Positions 54,528-62,736 of a stretch of 64,000 bases of DNA are shown in pieces. Where the stretch lies: the NCBI RefSeq assembly GCF_030811555.1, contig NZ_JAUSQZ010000001.1, forward strand, positions 7,375,241 through 7,439,240, in the 5' to 3' direction. This stretch comes from Kineosporia succinea (lineage in GTDB: Bacteria; Actinomycetota; Actinomycetes; Actinomycetales; Kineosporiaceae). Below the pieces are notes generated by a model that saw only the letters and a program-made list of their open reading frames with translations, searched no databases and was not told the DNA's origin. Position numbers and translations under genes: made by a program. The first letter of the stretch is position 1; each line of letters starts with the position of its first letter.

Positions 54528-55085
54528 GTGCGGCTGTTCCTCCTCGGCGCCCCGTGCGCCGGCAAGACCACGCTCATGGCGCCCCTGCGCCGCGAGCTGA
54601 CCTGCCCCGTGCTCGACATGGACGAGGAGATCCTCCGGGTCAACCACGGCGTCTGGCCGCACCTCGACCGCAAGCGCGGCCAGACCCGGCACCTCATCGC
54701 CGAGCTCTCCGAACAGCGGGACGTGGTGCTCGCCTACAGCATCATCGACGACGAGGACGTCACCCGGCTGCGCGAGAAGGGCTGGTGCATCGTCCTGCTC
54801 GACCTGCCCGAGGCGGTGATGCGCGAACGCGCCGCCGAGCGCGAGCGGCGTGAGGGATGGAGCAACATCCAGTGGCTCCCCACGCACATCCAGCACATCG
54901 AACGGCTGCGCGGGCGTGACGCGTTCGACGCCGTGCTCGACGCCACCCGGCCCGTCGAGGAACTCGTCGCCGGGGTTGTCAGGCTGGCGGAGCCGTCGAG
55001 GCCCGGGCCACCACCTGGGCCACCGGCGGGATCTCGGGCACCGGGGCCTCACCCCGCACCGCCCGCAGCAGCATCCCCGCCGTGA
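54528..55085 (+). CDS. P-loop kinase-like ATPase
   Basis: A 185-residue AAA_33/adenylate-kinase-like protein. Walker A is LLGAPCAGKTT; an acidic DMDEEIL strand, AYSIIDDED, and the lid-like Arg run RERAAERERREG follow. The natural end of the fold is about residue 155; the last 30 residues are Pro/Gly-rich because the frame runs antisense through the 3' end of the convergent LacI-type gene (54979-55085). GTG 54528 follows GAGGTGACCC. Its substrate is unknown. Confidence 0.75.
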   Translation: MRLFLLGAPCAGKTTLMAPLRRELTCPVLDMDEEILRVNHGVWPHLDRKRGQTRHLIAELSEQRDVVLAYSIIDDEDVTRLREKGWCIVLLDLPEAVMRERAAERERREGWSNIQWLPTHIQHIERLRGRDAFDAVLDATRPVEELVAGVVRLAEPSRPGPPPGPPAGSRAPGPHPAPPAAASPP

Positions 55086-55821
55086 CCACGCCCAGCTCGT
55101 GCACGTCGCGGCTGACCACCGACAGCGGCGGATGGCAGATGCGGCTGTTCGCCGAGTCGTCCCAGGCCAGGATCGACAGGTCGCCGGGCACCCGCAGGCC
55201 GCGCCGGTGGGCCTCGCGCAGACCCGCGACCGCCATCAGGTCGTTGTCGTAGACCACGGCCGTGGGCGGCGGGTCGGCGTCGAGCAGGTCGGCGGTGAGC
55301 GCGGTTCCGGCGGCCGCACCGTAGTCGCCCTCCCGGCGCAGGCCCTGCCCGCCGGCGGCGGCGAGGGCCTCGACGAAGGACGACGCGCGCGCCTGGGTGT
55401 GCCGGTAGCGTCCCGGCCCGGAGACCCAGGCGATGCGGACGTGCCCCAGCCCGGTCAGGTGGTTCACCGCCTCGCGCATGGCACTGGCGTTGTCGTAGTC
55501 GACCACCCAGTCGCCCGAGGCCGGATCGCCCCCGATGTGCACCGCGGGCAGGCCCAGCTCGGCGCACACCGCCTGCCGCGGATCGTTGTCGACGAGATCG
55601 GAGACGACCACCGCGTCCACCAGATCCTCGCTGCGCCACCGCCGGTAGGCCAGGATCTCGGCCTCGAGATCGGGCACCACGTGCAGGAATACCGACCCGT
55701 CGTGCCGGTCGAGCTCCTCTTCCAGCCCGGCCAGCAGATCGGCGTAGAACGGCTCGAGCCCGCCGCCCTCGTTCATCGCCAGCAGCGCCATCCCGACCCG
55801 CGGCCCGCGTCCCGACCTCAC
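54979..55821 (-). CDS. LacI-type effector-binding domain protein lacking the HTH
   Basis: A 280-residue protein that begins directly with the periplasmic-binding-like fold of LacI regulators (PRVGMALLAMN...LEPFYADLLAGLEEEL; VVYDNDLMAVAGLREAHRRG; LSILAWDDS). The 60-residue N-terminal HTH and hinge are missing: upstream codons give only Arg/Ala-rich sequence and a tandem repeat. The GTG at 55821 is a guess; no ribosome site is clear. Either a 5'-truncated pseudogene or a solo ligand-binding protein. It overlaps the convergent kinase-like gene by 107 bp. Confidence 0.7.
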   Translation of the reverse strand: MRSGRGPRVGMALLAMNEGGGLEPFYADLLAGLEEELDRHDGSVFLHVVPDLEAEILAYRRWRSEDLVDAVVVSDLVDNDPRQAVCAELGLPAVHIGGDPASGDWVVDYDNASAMREAVNHLTGLGHVRIAWVSGPGRYRHTQARASSFVEALAAAGGQGLRREGDYGAAAGTALTADLLDADPPPTAVVYDNDLMAVAGLREAHRRGLRVPGDLSILAWDDSANSRICHPPLSVVSRDVHELGVVTAGMLLRAVRGEAPVPEIPPVAQVVARASTAPPA

Positions 55822-55897
55822 CCCGCCAGCATGCCAGTAAGGGACGGGCCGAGGGACCGCCACCTCCGGCCGGGCACCCGTGCGCCCCTGGCCCCTC

Positions 55898-55945
55898 CTC
55901 GCTGCCGCGCTGCCTCGCTGCCGCGCCGCCTCGCTGCCGCGCTGC
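55898..55945. repeat. Three tandem 16-bp repeats between the LacI-type and ROK genes
   Basis: CTCGCTGCCGCGCTGC at 55898 and 55930, with one mismatch in the middle copy at 55914. The array lies where the missing HTH of the LacI-type gene would be encoded. The unit is not a multiple of three. Confidence 0.9.
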
Positions 55946-55982
55946 CCATCCCGTCTGCACGCGGCAGGCCCTTCGACGTGCG

Positions 55983-57275
55983 ATGCTTCGGCTCGTGTAC
56001 GGAGCGGATGTCGGCCCTGGTGTCGCGGCGGAGACACTCGGACGACCCCGGCGGGCACCGCGCACCACGACCCGCCGTCAGGTCCTCGACCTCATCCGCA
56101 CCCGCTCCCCCATCAGCCGCGTCGAGCTGGCCGAGATCACCGGCCTGACCCCCGCGTCCATCACCCACGCCGTGCGCTCGCTGCTCGACGACGGCCTGGT
56201 CGAGGAGAGCGGGCTGCGCGAGCGCACCGGCGGCAAACCCCGGGTGATGCTGACCGTCTCGCCCCGCGCCCGGTGCGCGGTCGGGGTGCAGCTCGGGGCC
56301 GACTGGATCGTGGTGGTGATCACGGACGCGCGGGGCGCCGTCGTCGGTCGCATGCGCACCCGGGGTGCCCGGCAGGACGACCCGGCCGACGTCGTCACCG
56401 CGATCGCGAGTCACGTGGACACCCTGCTGCGCGCGACCGCGATCGGACCCGAGCAGCTGGTCGGCGCGGGGCTCGCGGTCCCCGGCACGATCGACCCGGC
56501 GGCGGGCTCGATCCGGACCTCGCGGTCGCTGCCCCGCTGGGACGGCCATCCGGTGCGCGACACCCTGGCCCAGGCCCTCGGCGTGCCCGTGGTGATGGAC
56601 ACCGACGCGACCGCGGCCGCCGTCGGGGAGCTCTGGAACGGGCGCACCGGCGCGGCTTCCGCCCACTGCACCCTCTACATGGGCGCGGGGATCGGGGCCG
56701 GCTTCGTCCTGGGCGGCAGCGTGCACCGCGGGGCCACCGGGAACCCGGGGCAGCTGGGGCGGTTGCACTTCCACCGTTCCTGGGGCGAGGCCGGGGCCGG
56801 GCCTCGGGGCGGTCACGGAACCGCCGCTCGGACCGGTGCCGGGGCTGGAACAGGAGCTGGGGCCGGGGCCGGCCCGACGCTCGAGGATCTGGCGGCGCCG
56901 CACGCCGTCGCCGCGCGCGCCCGGGCGGCCGGGTTCACCGACGACACCGATCCCTTCCGGGCTTTCGGGGCCGTCGCGTCGGCCGCGGTGCACGGCGATG
57001 CGGTGGCGCTGTCGCTGGTCGAGGAGTCGGCGAACCGGCTTGCGGACGCGGTGGTCACCCTCGCGGGTCTCCTCGACCTCGACTCGCTCGCGCTGGCGGG
57101 GCCGTCGTTCAGCACCGCCGGCTCGATCTACGTGGCCGTGCTGGAGAAACGGCTGCACGAGCTGGGCGGGCGCGCGGTCGACGTCACCCTGGCCGCGCAC
57201 ATCGCCGACGCCGCCGCGGTCGGGGCCGCCGCGCTCGCCTTCCACGAGGACCCGGCCGCCGCACCGGCCCCCTGA
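55983..57275 (+). CDS. ROK-family regulator without the zinc-cysteine motif
   Basis: A 430-residue ROK protein with a winged helix (SRVELAEITGLTPASITHAV) like that of the ROK protein at 49619. The kinase-like half keeps VMDTDATAAAVGELW and MGAGIGAGFVLGG, but the zinc motif CxCGxxGC is absent; in its place is a Gly/Ala/Thr-rich stretch (GTGAGAGAGPTL) and GQLGRLHFH. Effector binding is therefore doubtful or altered. ATG 55983 has no clear ribosome site. Divergent from the HTH-less LacI-type gene. Confidence 0.82.
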   Translation: MLRLVYGADVGPGVAAETLGRPRRAPRTTTRRQVLDLIRTRSPISRVELAEITGLTPASITHAVRSLLDDGLVEESGLRERTGGKPRVMLTVSPRARCAVGVQLGADWIVVVITDARGAVVGRMRTRGARQDDPADVVTAIASHVDTLLRATAIGPEQLVGAGLAVPGTIDPAAGSIRTSRSLPRWDGHPVRDTLAQALGVPVVMDTDATAAAVGELWNGRTGAASAHCTLYMGAGIGAGFVLGGSVHRGATGNPGQLGRLHFHRSWGEAGAGPRGGHGTAARTGAGAGTGAGAGAGPTLEDLAAPHAVAARARAAGFTDDTDPFRAFGAVASAAVHGDAVALSLVEESANRLADAVVTLAGLLDLDSLALAGPSFSTAGSIYVAVLEKRLHELGGRAVDVTLAAHIADAAAVGAAALAFHEDPAAAPAP

Positions 57276-57415
57276 CCCGGCCCACCTGACCCGGTCCACC
57301 TGGCCCGGTTCGCCCGACCCGGACCACGCAGCCCCGCCCACGCGCACCCGGCCTCCTCCGGACCGACTCGGGCAGAATGGACGGGTTCGTGCCGCCTACG
57401 TTGAGGAGAGTCCGC

Positions 57416-58192
57416 ATGACCCGGCGCATCTGTGTCTCAGGCGCCAGCAGCGGTATCGGCGCCCGCATCGCCGTGGACCTGGCCCGGGACGACACCGACC
57501 TGACCCTGCTGGCCCGGCGCGCCGACCGTCTCGACGAGGTCGCCACCCGGGCCCGTGAGGCCGGCGCCGCGTCCGTCAGCCCTGTCGCCGTCGATCTTTC
57601 GGAGCCCGGCGAAGCACTCACGACAGCACTGAAAACAGCCACGGCCAACGGCGGTTTCGACGTGATCGTGGCCGCCGCCGGTGCCAACGCGGCTCTGTCG
57701 GGCGACGCCCCGGCCGGACTGGCCGAGGCGGGCGGCGCGGCCTGGGCCGCCTGGCACTGGGAGGCCAACTTCCGGGCCAACGTGCTCACCGCCGTCACCC
57801 TGATCGAAGGGCTGCGCGAGCTGGGCGGGGTGGCCGACGGCGCGAGCATCCTGCTGTTCAGCTCGATCGCGGCCTACCGGGGCTCGGGCAGCGGCTCGTA
57901 CGCGGGCACCAAGGCCGCCCTGCACCCGTACGCCTACGATCTCGCGAGTGCCCTGGGCCCCGACGGGGTACGGGTGAACGTGGTCGCGCCCGGCTACATC
58001 GCCGAGACCGGGTTCTTCCAGGGCCAGATGTCGGCGCAGCGGCACGAGACCCTGGCCGGGCAGACGCTTCTCGGGCGCGCCGGCGTTCCGGAGGACGTGT
58101 CCGGGACGGTGCGCTGGCTGGCCTCCCCGGCCTCGCGCCACGTGACCGGCCAGATCATCCAGATCAACGGCGGCGCGCAGCTCGGCCACTGA
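57416..58192 (+). CDS. Short-chain dehydrogenase/reductase
   Basis: A 258-residue SDR. The cofactor motif is SGASSGIGARIA; the catalytic Ser is in LLFSSIAAY and the Tyr-Lys pair in SYAGTKAALH. NAG is replaced by AAAGANA. The C-terminal RWLASPASRHVTGQIIQINGG is typical of classical SDRs. ATG 57416 follows GAGGAGAG. Substrate unknown; the neighbouring sugar-acid dehydratase hints at sugar or uronate metabolism. Confidence 0.92.
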   Translation: MTRRICVSGASSGIGARIAVDLARDDTDLTLLARRADRLDEVATRAREAGAASVSPVAVDLSEPGEALTTALKTATANGGFDVIVAAAGANAALSGDAPAGLAEAGGAAWAAWHWEANFRANVLTAVTLIEGLRELGGVADGASILLFSSIAAYRGSGSGSYAGTKAALHPYAYDLASALGPDGVRVNVVAPGYIAETGFFQGQMSAQRHETLAGQTLLGRAGVPEDVSGTVRWLASPASRHVTGQIIQINGGAQLGH

Positions 58193-58235
58193 GGTCCCGG
58201 GCGGGCCGCCCCGGCACAGCGGCCCGCCCGAGCCT

Positions 58236-59435
58236 CTAGTTCACGGAAAGCGTTCCGGCCGTGGTGGTCTCGACCGTCCAGGCCCGCGCCTGGTCGCTCA
58301 GCGACAGCCCCAGGCCGGGCCGGGCCGGCACCACCATCCGCCCGTCCCGCAGTTCCAGGCGCTCGTTCCACAGCGGCTCGAGCCACTCGAAGTGCTCCAC
58401 CCACGCCGTGTGCGGGTAGGCCGCCGACAGGTGCACGTGGATCTCCATCGCGAAGTGCGGCGCCAGGCTCACCCCGGCGTGCTCGGCCAGCGCCAGCAGC
58501 TTCAGGAACGGCGTGATGCCCCCGACCCGCGGCGCGTCCGGCTGCAGGTAGTCCACCGACCGAAGCCGCAGCAGCTCGGCGTGCTCGGCCACACTCGTCA
58601 GCATCTCCCCCGTCGCGATCGGGGTGTCGAGCGCGGCGGCGAGCTGCGCGTGCCCCTGCGCGTCGTAGGCGTCGAGCGGCTCCTCGATCCACTCCAGACC
58701 GAACGGCTCCAGGGCCCGCCCCATGCGCAACCCGTCCTGACGGTTCCACTGCTGGTTCGCGTCCACCATCAGCGTGAACTCGTCGCCCACGGCCTCGCGC
58801 ACCGCGGCCACCCGGGCCAGGTCGGCCTTCCGGTCGGGCTGGCCGACCTTGAGCTTGATCCCGCCGATGCCGTTCGCCACCGAGCGCTGCGCGTTCTCGA
58901 CCACCGCCTCGATCGGCATCGACAGGAACCCGCCGGAGGTGTTGTACGCGGCCACCGTGTCGCGGTGCACCCCGATCAGCTTGGCCAGCGGCAGGCCGGC
59001 CCGTCTGCCCTTCAGGTCCCACAGCGCGACGTCGAACGCGGCGATCGCCTGCGTCGCCAGGCCGCTGCGCCCGACCGAGGCCCCCGCCCAGACGAGTTTC
59101 GTCCACAGGCGGGAGATGTCGCTGGGATCCTCCCCGAGCAGCCCGGGAGCCACCTCGCGGGCGTGCGCGTACATCCCCGGGCCCCCGGCCCGCTTGGAGT
59201 AGGCCCAGCCCAGCCCGCTCAGCCCGGACTCGGTGGTGATCTCGGCGAAGACGAAAGCGATCTCGGTGAGCGGCTTCTGGCGACCGGTGAAGACCTTCGC
59301 GTCACTGATCGGGTTGCCCAGCGGCAGGAACGCCAGCGACGTGCGCACCCCGGTGATCCGGTCACCGGCCGCCTCCCCCGCCCCCAGGTGCAGCCCGGAC
59401 AGGTCGGGGACGACGGTGCTGGTCTCGAGCGTCAT
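58236..59435 (-). CDS. Galactarate/L-talarate dehydratase-like enolase-superfamily enzyme
   Basis: A 399-residue member of the mandelate racemase subgroup. It has the KxK base (GGIKLKVG), metal ligands Asp in MVDANQQW, Glu in WIEEPLD and Glu in ATGEMLTS, and the His base in LAPHFAMEIHVHL. The strings NPISDAKVFTGRQKP and WVEHFEWLEPLWNERLELRDGRM are those I associate with talarate/galactarate dehydratase. It would convert galactarate or talarate to a keto-deoxy-sugar acid. ATG 59435 follows AAGGAG. Divergent from an AraC regulator that probably controls it. Confidence 0.85.
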   Translation of the reverse strand: MTLETSTVVPDLSGLHLGAGEAAGDRITGVRTSLAFLPLGNPISDAKVFTGRQKPLTEIAFVFAEITTESGLSGLGWAYSKRAGGPGMYAHAREVAPGLLGEDPSDISRLWTKLVWAGASVGRSGLATQAIAAFDVALWDLKGRRAGLPLAKLIGVHRDTVAAYNTSGGFLSMPIEAVVENAQRSVANGIGGIKLKVGQPDRKADLARVAAVREAVGDEFTLMVDANQQWNRQDGLRMGRALEPFGLEWIEEPLDAYDAQGHAQLAAALDTPIATGEMLTSVAEHAELLRLRSVDYLQPDAPRVGGITPFLKLLALAEHAGVSLAPHFAMEIHVHLSAAYPHTAWVEHFEWLEPLWNERLELRDGRMVVPARPGLGLSLSDQARAWTVETTTAGTLSVN

Positions 59436-59460
59436 CACGGATCTCCTTCGATCGGGGGTC

Positions 59461-59490
59461 CCCTCCGACGCTAGGTGCCCCCTCCGACGC
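59461..59490. promoter_or_regulatory. Direct repeat CCCTCCGACGC, candidate AraC site
   Basis: CCCTCCGACGC is found at 59480-59490, and the same run apart from its last two bases' context at 59461-59471, in the 132-bp divergent gap between the dehydratase and AraC genes. AraC proteins commonly bind two direct half-sites about two turns apart, as here (19 bp). A 12-bp palindrome GGCATGCATGCC lies at 59529-59540. Confidence 0.4.
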
Positions 59491-59567
59491 CGGTCCAACA
59501 TCAATCCGACATCGCCTGATGCCCGCTCGGCATGCATGCCCACCACCCGCGTAAGGTGCTGGGCGCC

Positions 59568-60509
59568 ATGCTGATCACCAGTCCTGACACCTGGGCCGCC
59601 ACCCTGGCCACGACCGGTCTGCCCCCGCTGCGCAGCCGGGCCCCGCTCGAGGGCGCCTTCCGCGGGCGCATGGTGACCGGGCGGCTCGGCCCCGTGCACA
59701 TCGCCGGCTTCGACACCCCACCCGGTGACTGCGTGCGCGACGAGGACGGGGTCCGCGACCGCGACCGCCCGTTCTGCCAGGTCGACATGATCGTCGCCGG
59801 TCAGGCGCGGGTCGAGCAGCCGGGCGGCACCGCCGAGCTGAGCGCCGGAGACCTGGTGGTGGTCGATCCGGCCCGGCCCGTGCGGGTGCGCAGCGGCTGG
59901 TCGCGGCACCTGAGCCTGCTCGTGCCCCGCCGTCTGCTCGAGGCCGACACCCGGGCGCTCGCCGGGCGCCGGCTCTCCGGCGCCCACGGGTCCGGGGCCC
60001 TGATGATGCCGCTGGTGAAGGCCGCTCTCGGGTCGATCGAGACGTTCGCCCCGCAGGAGGCGACCCGCACCGGAACGATGATCGCGGGCGTCCTCGATTC
60101 CGCTCTGGCCGGGCAGTTCGGCGACCCCGGCCACACCGAGGACGAGACGCTGCGCACCCGGGTGCGGGCCCACATCACCGCTCGCCTGCACGACCCCGGG
60201 CTCTCCCCCGGGTCGGTGGCCGCCGCCCACCACATCTCACTGAGCCGTCTGCACAAGCTCTTCCGCGACCAGCCGCTCACGGTGGCCGCCCTGATCCGCG
60301 CCGGCCGGCTCGAGCGCTGCCGCGACGACCTGGTCGCGGGCCGCCTGCCGGTCGCGGTCGTCGGCACCCGCTGGGGGTTCACCGACCCGGCCCACTTCAG
60401 CCGCGCGTTCAAGGCCGCCTACGGCACGTCACCGTCCGGGTACCGGCGCCGGTACCCCGGTGGGATGTCGCCGCGTTCGCGCACGGATCGTCATGGCGGG
60501 GCGCACTAG
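59568..60509 (+). CDS. AraC-family transcriptional regulator
   Basis: A 313-residue regulator with an N-terminal cupin-like sensing domain (AraC-binding type; ELSAGDLVVVDPARPVRVRS) and a C-terminal double HTH: SPGSVAAAHHISLSRLHKLF and WGFTDPAHFSRAFKAAYGTSPSGYRR. ATG 59568 is used, with AAGGTG upstream; the earlier ATG at 59532 lies within the CATGCATG palindrome. Divergent from the galactarate/talarate dehydratase gene, so it is probably its substrate-responsive activator. Confidence 0.9.
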   Translation: MLITSPDTWAATLATTGLPPLRSRAPLEGAFRGRMVTGRLGPVHIAGFDTPPGDCVRDEDGVRDRDRPFCQVDMIVAGQARVEQPGGTAELSAGDLVVVDPARPVRVRSGWSRHLSLLVPRRLLEADTRALAGRRLSGAHGSGALMMPLVKAALGSIETFAPQEATRTGTMIAGVLDSALAGQFGDPGHTEDETLRTRVRAHITARLHDPGLSPGSVAAAHHISLSRLHKLFRDQPLTVAALIRAGRLERCRDDLVAGRLPVAVVGTRWGFTDPAHFSRAFKAAYGTSPSGYRRRYPGGMSPRSRTDRHGGAH

Positions 60510-60560
60510 GGCGCATCACGATGTCCACGGGGGCACCATCCGTGCGCCCGTGGACATCGA

Positions 60561-61016
60561 GTGAAAGTGACAGCCGCCATGGAACAGTCCGTTCAGTCCC
60601 TCTCCGAGATCCCGGCCCGGATGTGCGAGGCCTGGGGCCGGGGTGACGCGGAGGGCTTCACCGCGGACTTCGCCGACGACGCCGAGTTCATCGCCTTCGA
60701 CGGCACCCGGCTCAGCGGCCGCCCCGCGATCGTGGCGTTCCACCAGCCCCTGTTCGACACCGTGCTGAAGGGCACGCGCCTGGTCGACAACGACGTGGTG
60801 CTGGCCCGGATCGTCGAGCCCGGGCTGGCCTACGTGCACAACCGGCTGCGGGTGATCATGGACGGCGAGACCGAGCCGCTGCCCACCCGCGACTCCATGC
60901 AGCTGTTCGTGGTGCAGTGGCGGGACGGGCGCTGGCAGGTCGTGGTCTCGCAGAACTCCCGCATCGTGGGCCTGGAGCGCCAGATGCAGCTCGACGCCCT
61001 CGAGACGAGCGCCTAA
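60561..61016 (+). CDS. NTF2-like (SnoaL/DUF4440-type) protein
   Basis: A 151-residue small protein with the cone-shaped NTF2-like fold: ARMCEAWGRGDAEGFTADFA, DAEFIAFDGTRLSGRPAIVAFH and a C-terminal LFVVQWRDGRWQVVVSQNSR. It resembles the SgcJ/EcaC group, whose members bind or act on small hydrophobic molecules. Start uncertain: GTG 60561 or ATG 60579; neither has a good ribosome site. Followed by a hairpin terminator. Confidence 0.82.
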   Translation: MKVTAAMEQSVQSLSEIPARMCEAWGRGDAEGFTADFADDAEFIAFDGTRLSGRPAIVAFHQPLFDTVLKGTRLVDNDVVLARIVEPGLAYVHNRLRVIMDGETEPLPTRDSMQLFVVQWRDGRWQVVVSQNSRIVGLERQMQLDALETSA

Positions 61017-61084
61017 GGCGAAAGACCCTGCCGCGCACCAGCACCTGGTGCAGATCGGCGAGGTCGGCGTCGAACGTGTGCAGT

Positions 61085-61112
61085 GGCGCCGACCGTGCTC
61101 CCGGTCGGCGCC
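61085..61112. terminator. Hairpin terminator after the NTF2-like gene
   Basis: Perfect 11-bp stem GGCGCCGACCG and CGGTCGGCGCC with a six-base loop, 69 bp past the stop codon. No T-run follows, as is common in actinobacteria. Confidence 0.7.
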
Positions 61113-61337
61113 GAACCGAAAGCTTCTGCCTCACAGACCATGACGGACGTCCCGGTCGCCTCCGCCGCCCACGGCACCAAAGAGGGCGTCTCCTCGACGA
61201 ACTGATCGACCTCCGGCCGGAATCCGTTGCCCGTCAGACGACCGCAGCGGCCTCGGCGACTACCCGGCGAGACTGCGGGTGACGCGCCGGGCGTCCGGCA
61301 CGGATCCGGTGTCGTCGGCGGTTCCCGGCCACGCCCG

Positions 61338-61343
61338 TAGACT
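61338..61343 (+). promoter_or_regulatory. -10 element TAGACT of a leaderless transcript
   Basis: TAGACT lies six bases before the GTG start of the YigZ gene, which lacks a ribosome site. The spacing puts the transcript start at the start codon. Confidence 0.6.
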
Positions 61344-61349
61344 GGTGGG

Positions 61350-62009
61350 GTGGACGATCCCCTCGCCGGTGCGGCGCACTACCCGTCCACCATCGCCGAA
61401 CCGCTCGAGCACGAGCTCGTGGTCAAGAAGTCCCGCTTCATCGCGCACGTGGCCCCGGCCCGCACCACCGACGAGGCCGATGCGGTGATCGCGGCGGTGC
61501 GCAAGCAGTACTGGGACGCCCGCCACCACTGCGTCGCGCTCATCGTCGGCACGCACGCCGGCCAGCAGCGCTCGTCCGACGGCGGGGAGCCCTCGGGCAC
61601 CGCAGGCGTTCCGATGCTCGAGGTGCTGCGCCGCCGCGACCTCACCGATCTGGTGGCCGTGGTGGCGCGGTACTTCGGCGGGGTCAAGCTCGGGGCCGGA
61701 GGGCTGGTGCGGGCCTACTCCGGCGCCGTCTCCGAGGCGCTCGACCTCGCCACCGTGGTGCGGCGAACCCCCGCCGTACGAGTGGCGATCGAGGTGCCGC
61801 ACCAAGACGCGGGGCGCCTGCAGGGCGTGCTGCGCGAGTGGGCCGACAGCCGCGACGCCCAGCTCGACGACGTGACCTACGCCGCGAGCGCCACCATCTC
61901 GCTGCTGGTGGCGCCCGGGCGGCTCGGTGACCTGGACGCCTCGCTGGCCGCCGCGAGCGCGGGGCGACTCACGGCGGTGCGGGGTGAGACCGTGGTGATG
62001 GAGTCCTAG
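61350..62009 (+). CDS. yigZ: YigZ/IMPACT family protein
   Basis: A 219-residue protein with the UPF0029 (IMPACT) N-terminal domain: VVKKSRFIAHVA, SSDGGEPSGTAGVPMLEVL and VVARYFGGVKLGAGGLVRAY are its diagnostic strings; a small ferredoxin-like DUF1949 domain follows. In other organisms the family is linked to translation control and ribosome or RNA binding. GTG 61350 is probably leaderless. Confidence 0.95.
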   Translation: MDDPLAGAAHYPSTIAEPLEHELVVKKSRFIAHVAPARTTDEADAVIAAVRKQYWDARHHCVALIVGTHAGQQRSSDGGEPSGTAGVPMLEVLRRRDLTDLVAVVARYFGGVKLGAGGLVRAYSGAVSEALDLATVVRRTPAVRVAIEVPHQDAGRLQGVLREWADSRDAQLDDVTYAASATISLLVAPGRLGDLDASLAAASAGRLTAVRGETVVMES

Positions 62010-62028
62010 AAGGAGTTGTCACGGGTTT

Positions 62029-62652
62029 TCAGGCGTTCGGGTCGACGAGCCAGAAGCGGCCCGGCTCGTCGTGGGTCAGGATCATGCCCATCTGACCGGC
62101 TGCGAGGTAGCCGTCGTCGCCGTGGCTGAAGGTGTGGTCGCGGCCGGACTTCTCGACGGTGAAGTGCTGCCGGGCGTCGTCCGGGTCGCAGGTTCCGGCC
62201 CCGATGGCCGACGGGGTGATCTGGCCGCGCTCGGGCATCTGCCAGCACAGCGGGTCGTCCTGGCCCGAGCTGTCGATGCCCTTGATCTGGTAGAGGCCGG
62301 GGCCGACGGACGTGAAGACGAACAGCTGGCGGCCGCTGCCGTCGTCGGTCATCTCCAGGCCCTCGTCGTAGAGGGCGAGGACGCCTGCCGTGACCTCGCC
62401 GGGCATGATGCTGAGGCCCGGGCCGCCTTCCGGGACCGACGGGGCGCCGCTCGCCGGGGTGCTCTCGGTGCCGGTCTCGGCGCCGGTCCGGGTGCCGGTC
62501 TCGGCGTCGGTGGGAGTCACGGTCGTGCTGGTCTTGGTGGACGTGGTGGTCCTCGTGGTCGAGGCCTGCGCGTCGGACCCGCCGCAGGCGGTGGTCACCA
62601 GCGCACCGAGCACCAGGAACGATGCGGCGGCAGTGCTCTTGAGCGTTGGCAT
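62029..62652 (-). CDS. Secreted lipoprotein-like protein of unknown function
   Basis: A 207-residue exported protein. The signal ends in VTTACGG, a weak lipobox, followed by a Thr/Ser/Glu-rich tether of about 50 residues. The C-terminal 130 residues are beta-rich with Trp, Asp and Gly repeats (GLYQIKGIDSSGQDDPLCWQ; GYLAAGQMGMILTHDEPGRF), which suggests a beta-trefoil-like binding fold, unproven. ATG 62652 follows AGGGAG. Its upstream gap holds a CRP-like palindrome. Confidence 0.7.
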   Translation of the reverse strand: MPTLKSTAAASFLVLGALVTTACGGSDAQASTTRTTTSTKTSTTVTPTDAETGTRTGAETGTESTPASGAPSVPEGGPGLSIMPGEVTAGVLALYDEGLEMTDDGSGRQLFVFTSVGPGLYQIKGIDSSGQDDPLCWQMPERGQITPSAIGAGTCDPDDARQHFTVEKSGRDHTFSHGDDGYLAAGQMGMILTHDEPGRFWLVDPNA

Positions 62653-62736
62653 GACTGCTCCCTGTGGAGGTTCGATCGTCACGATCCGGACAGGAAGTGA
62701 GATGCGGTATGGGCCCATTTGGATCGGGAAAGCCGG

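Larger units (their letters stand above)
61017..61349. other. Gap of 333 bp with a hairpin and no convincing gene
   Basis: After the hairpin at 61085-61112, the plus strand carries a 21-codon ORF starting MTDVPVASAAHG (from 61140) with no ribosome site, then short frames interrupted by stops (DELIDLRPESVARQ). The composition is coding-like, so this may be a decayed gene, but no family is recognisable. Confidence 0.35.

Noticed and set aside
55898-55945. CRISPR-like array
   Set aside because: Contiguous 16-bp copies with no spacers.
59529-59540. GGCATGCATGCC as the main AraC operator
   Set aside because: AraC proteins usually bind direct half-sites; the palindrome may be chance or serve another factor, so I gave priority to the direct repeat.
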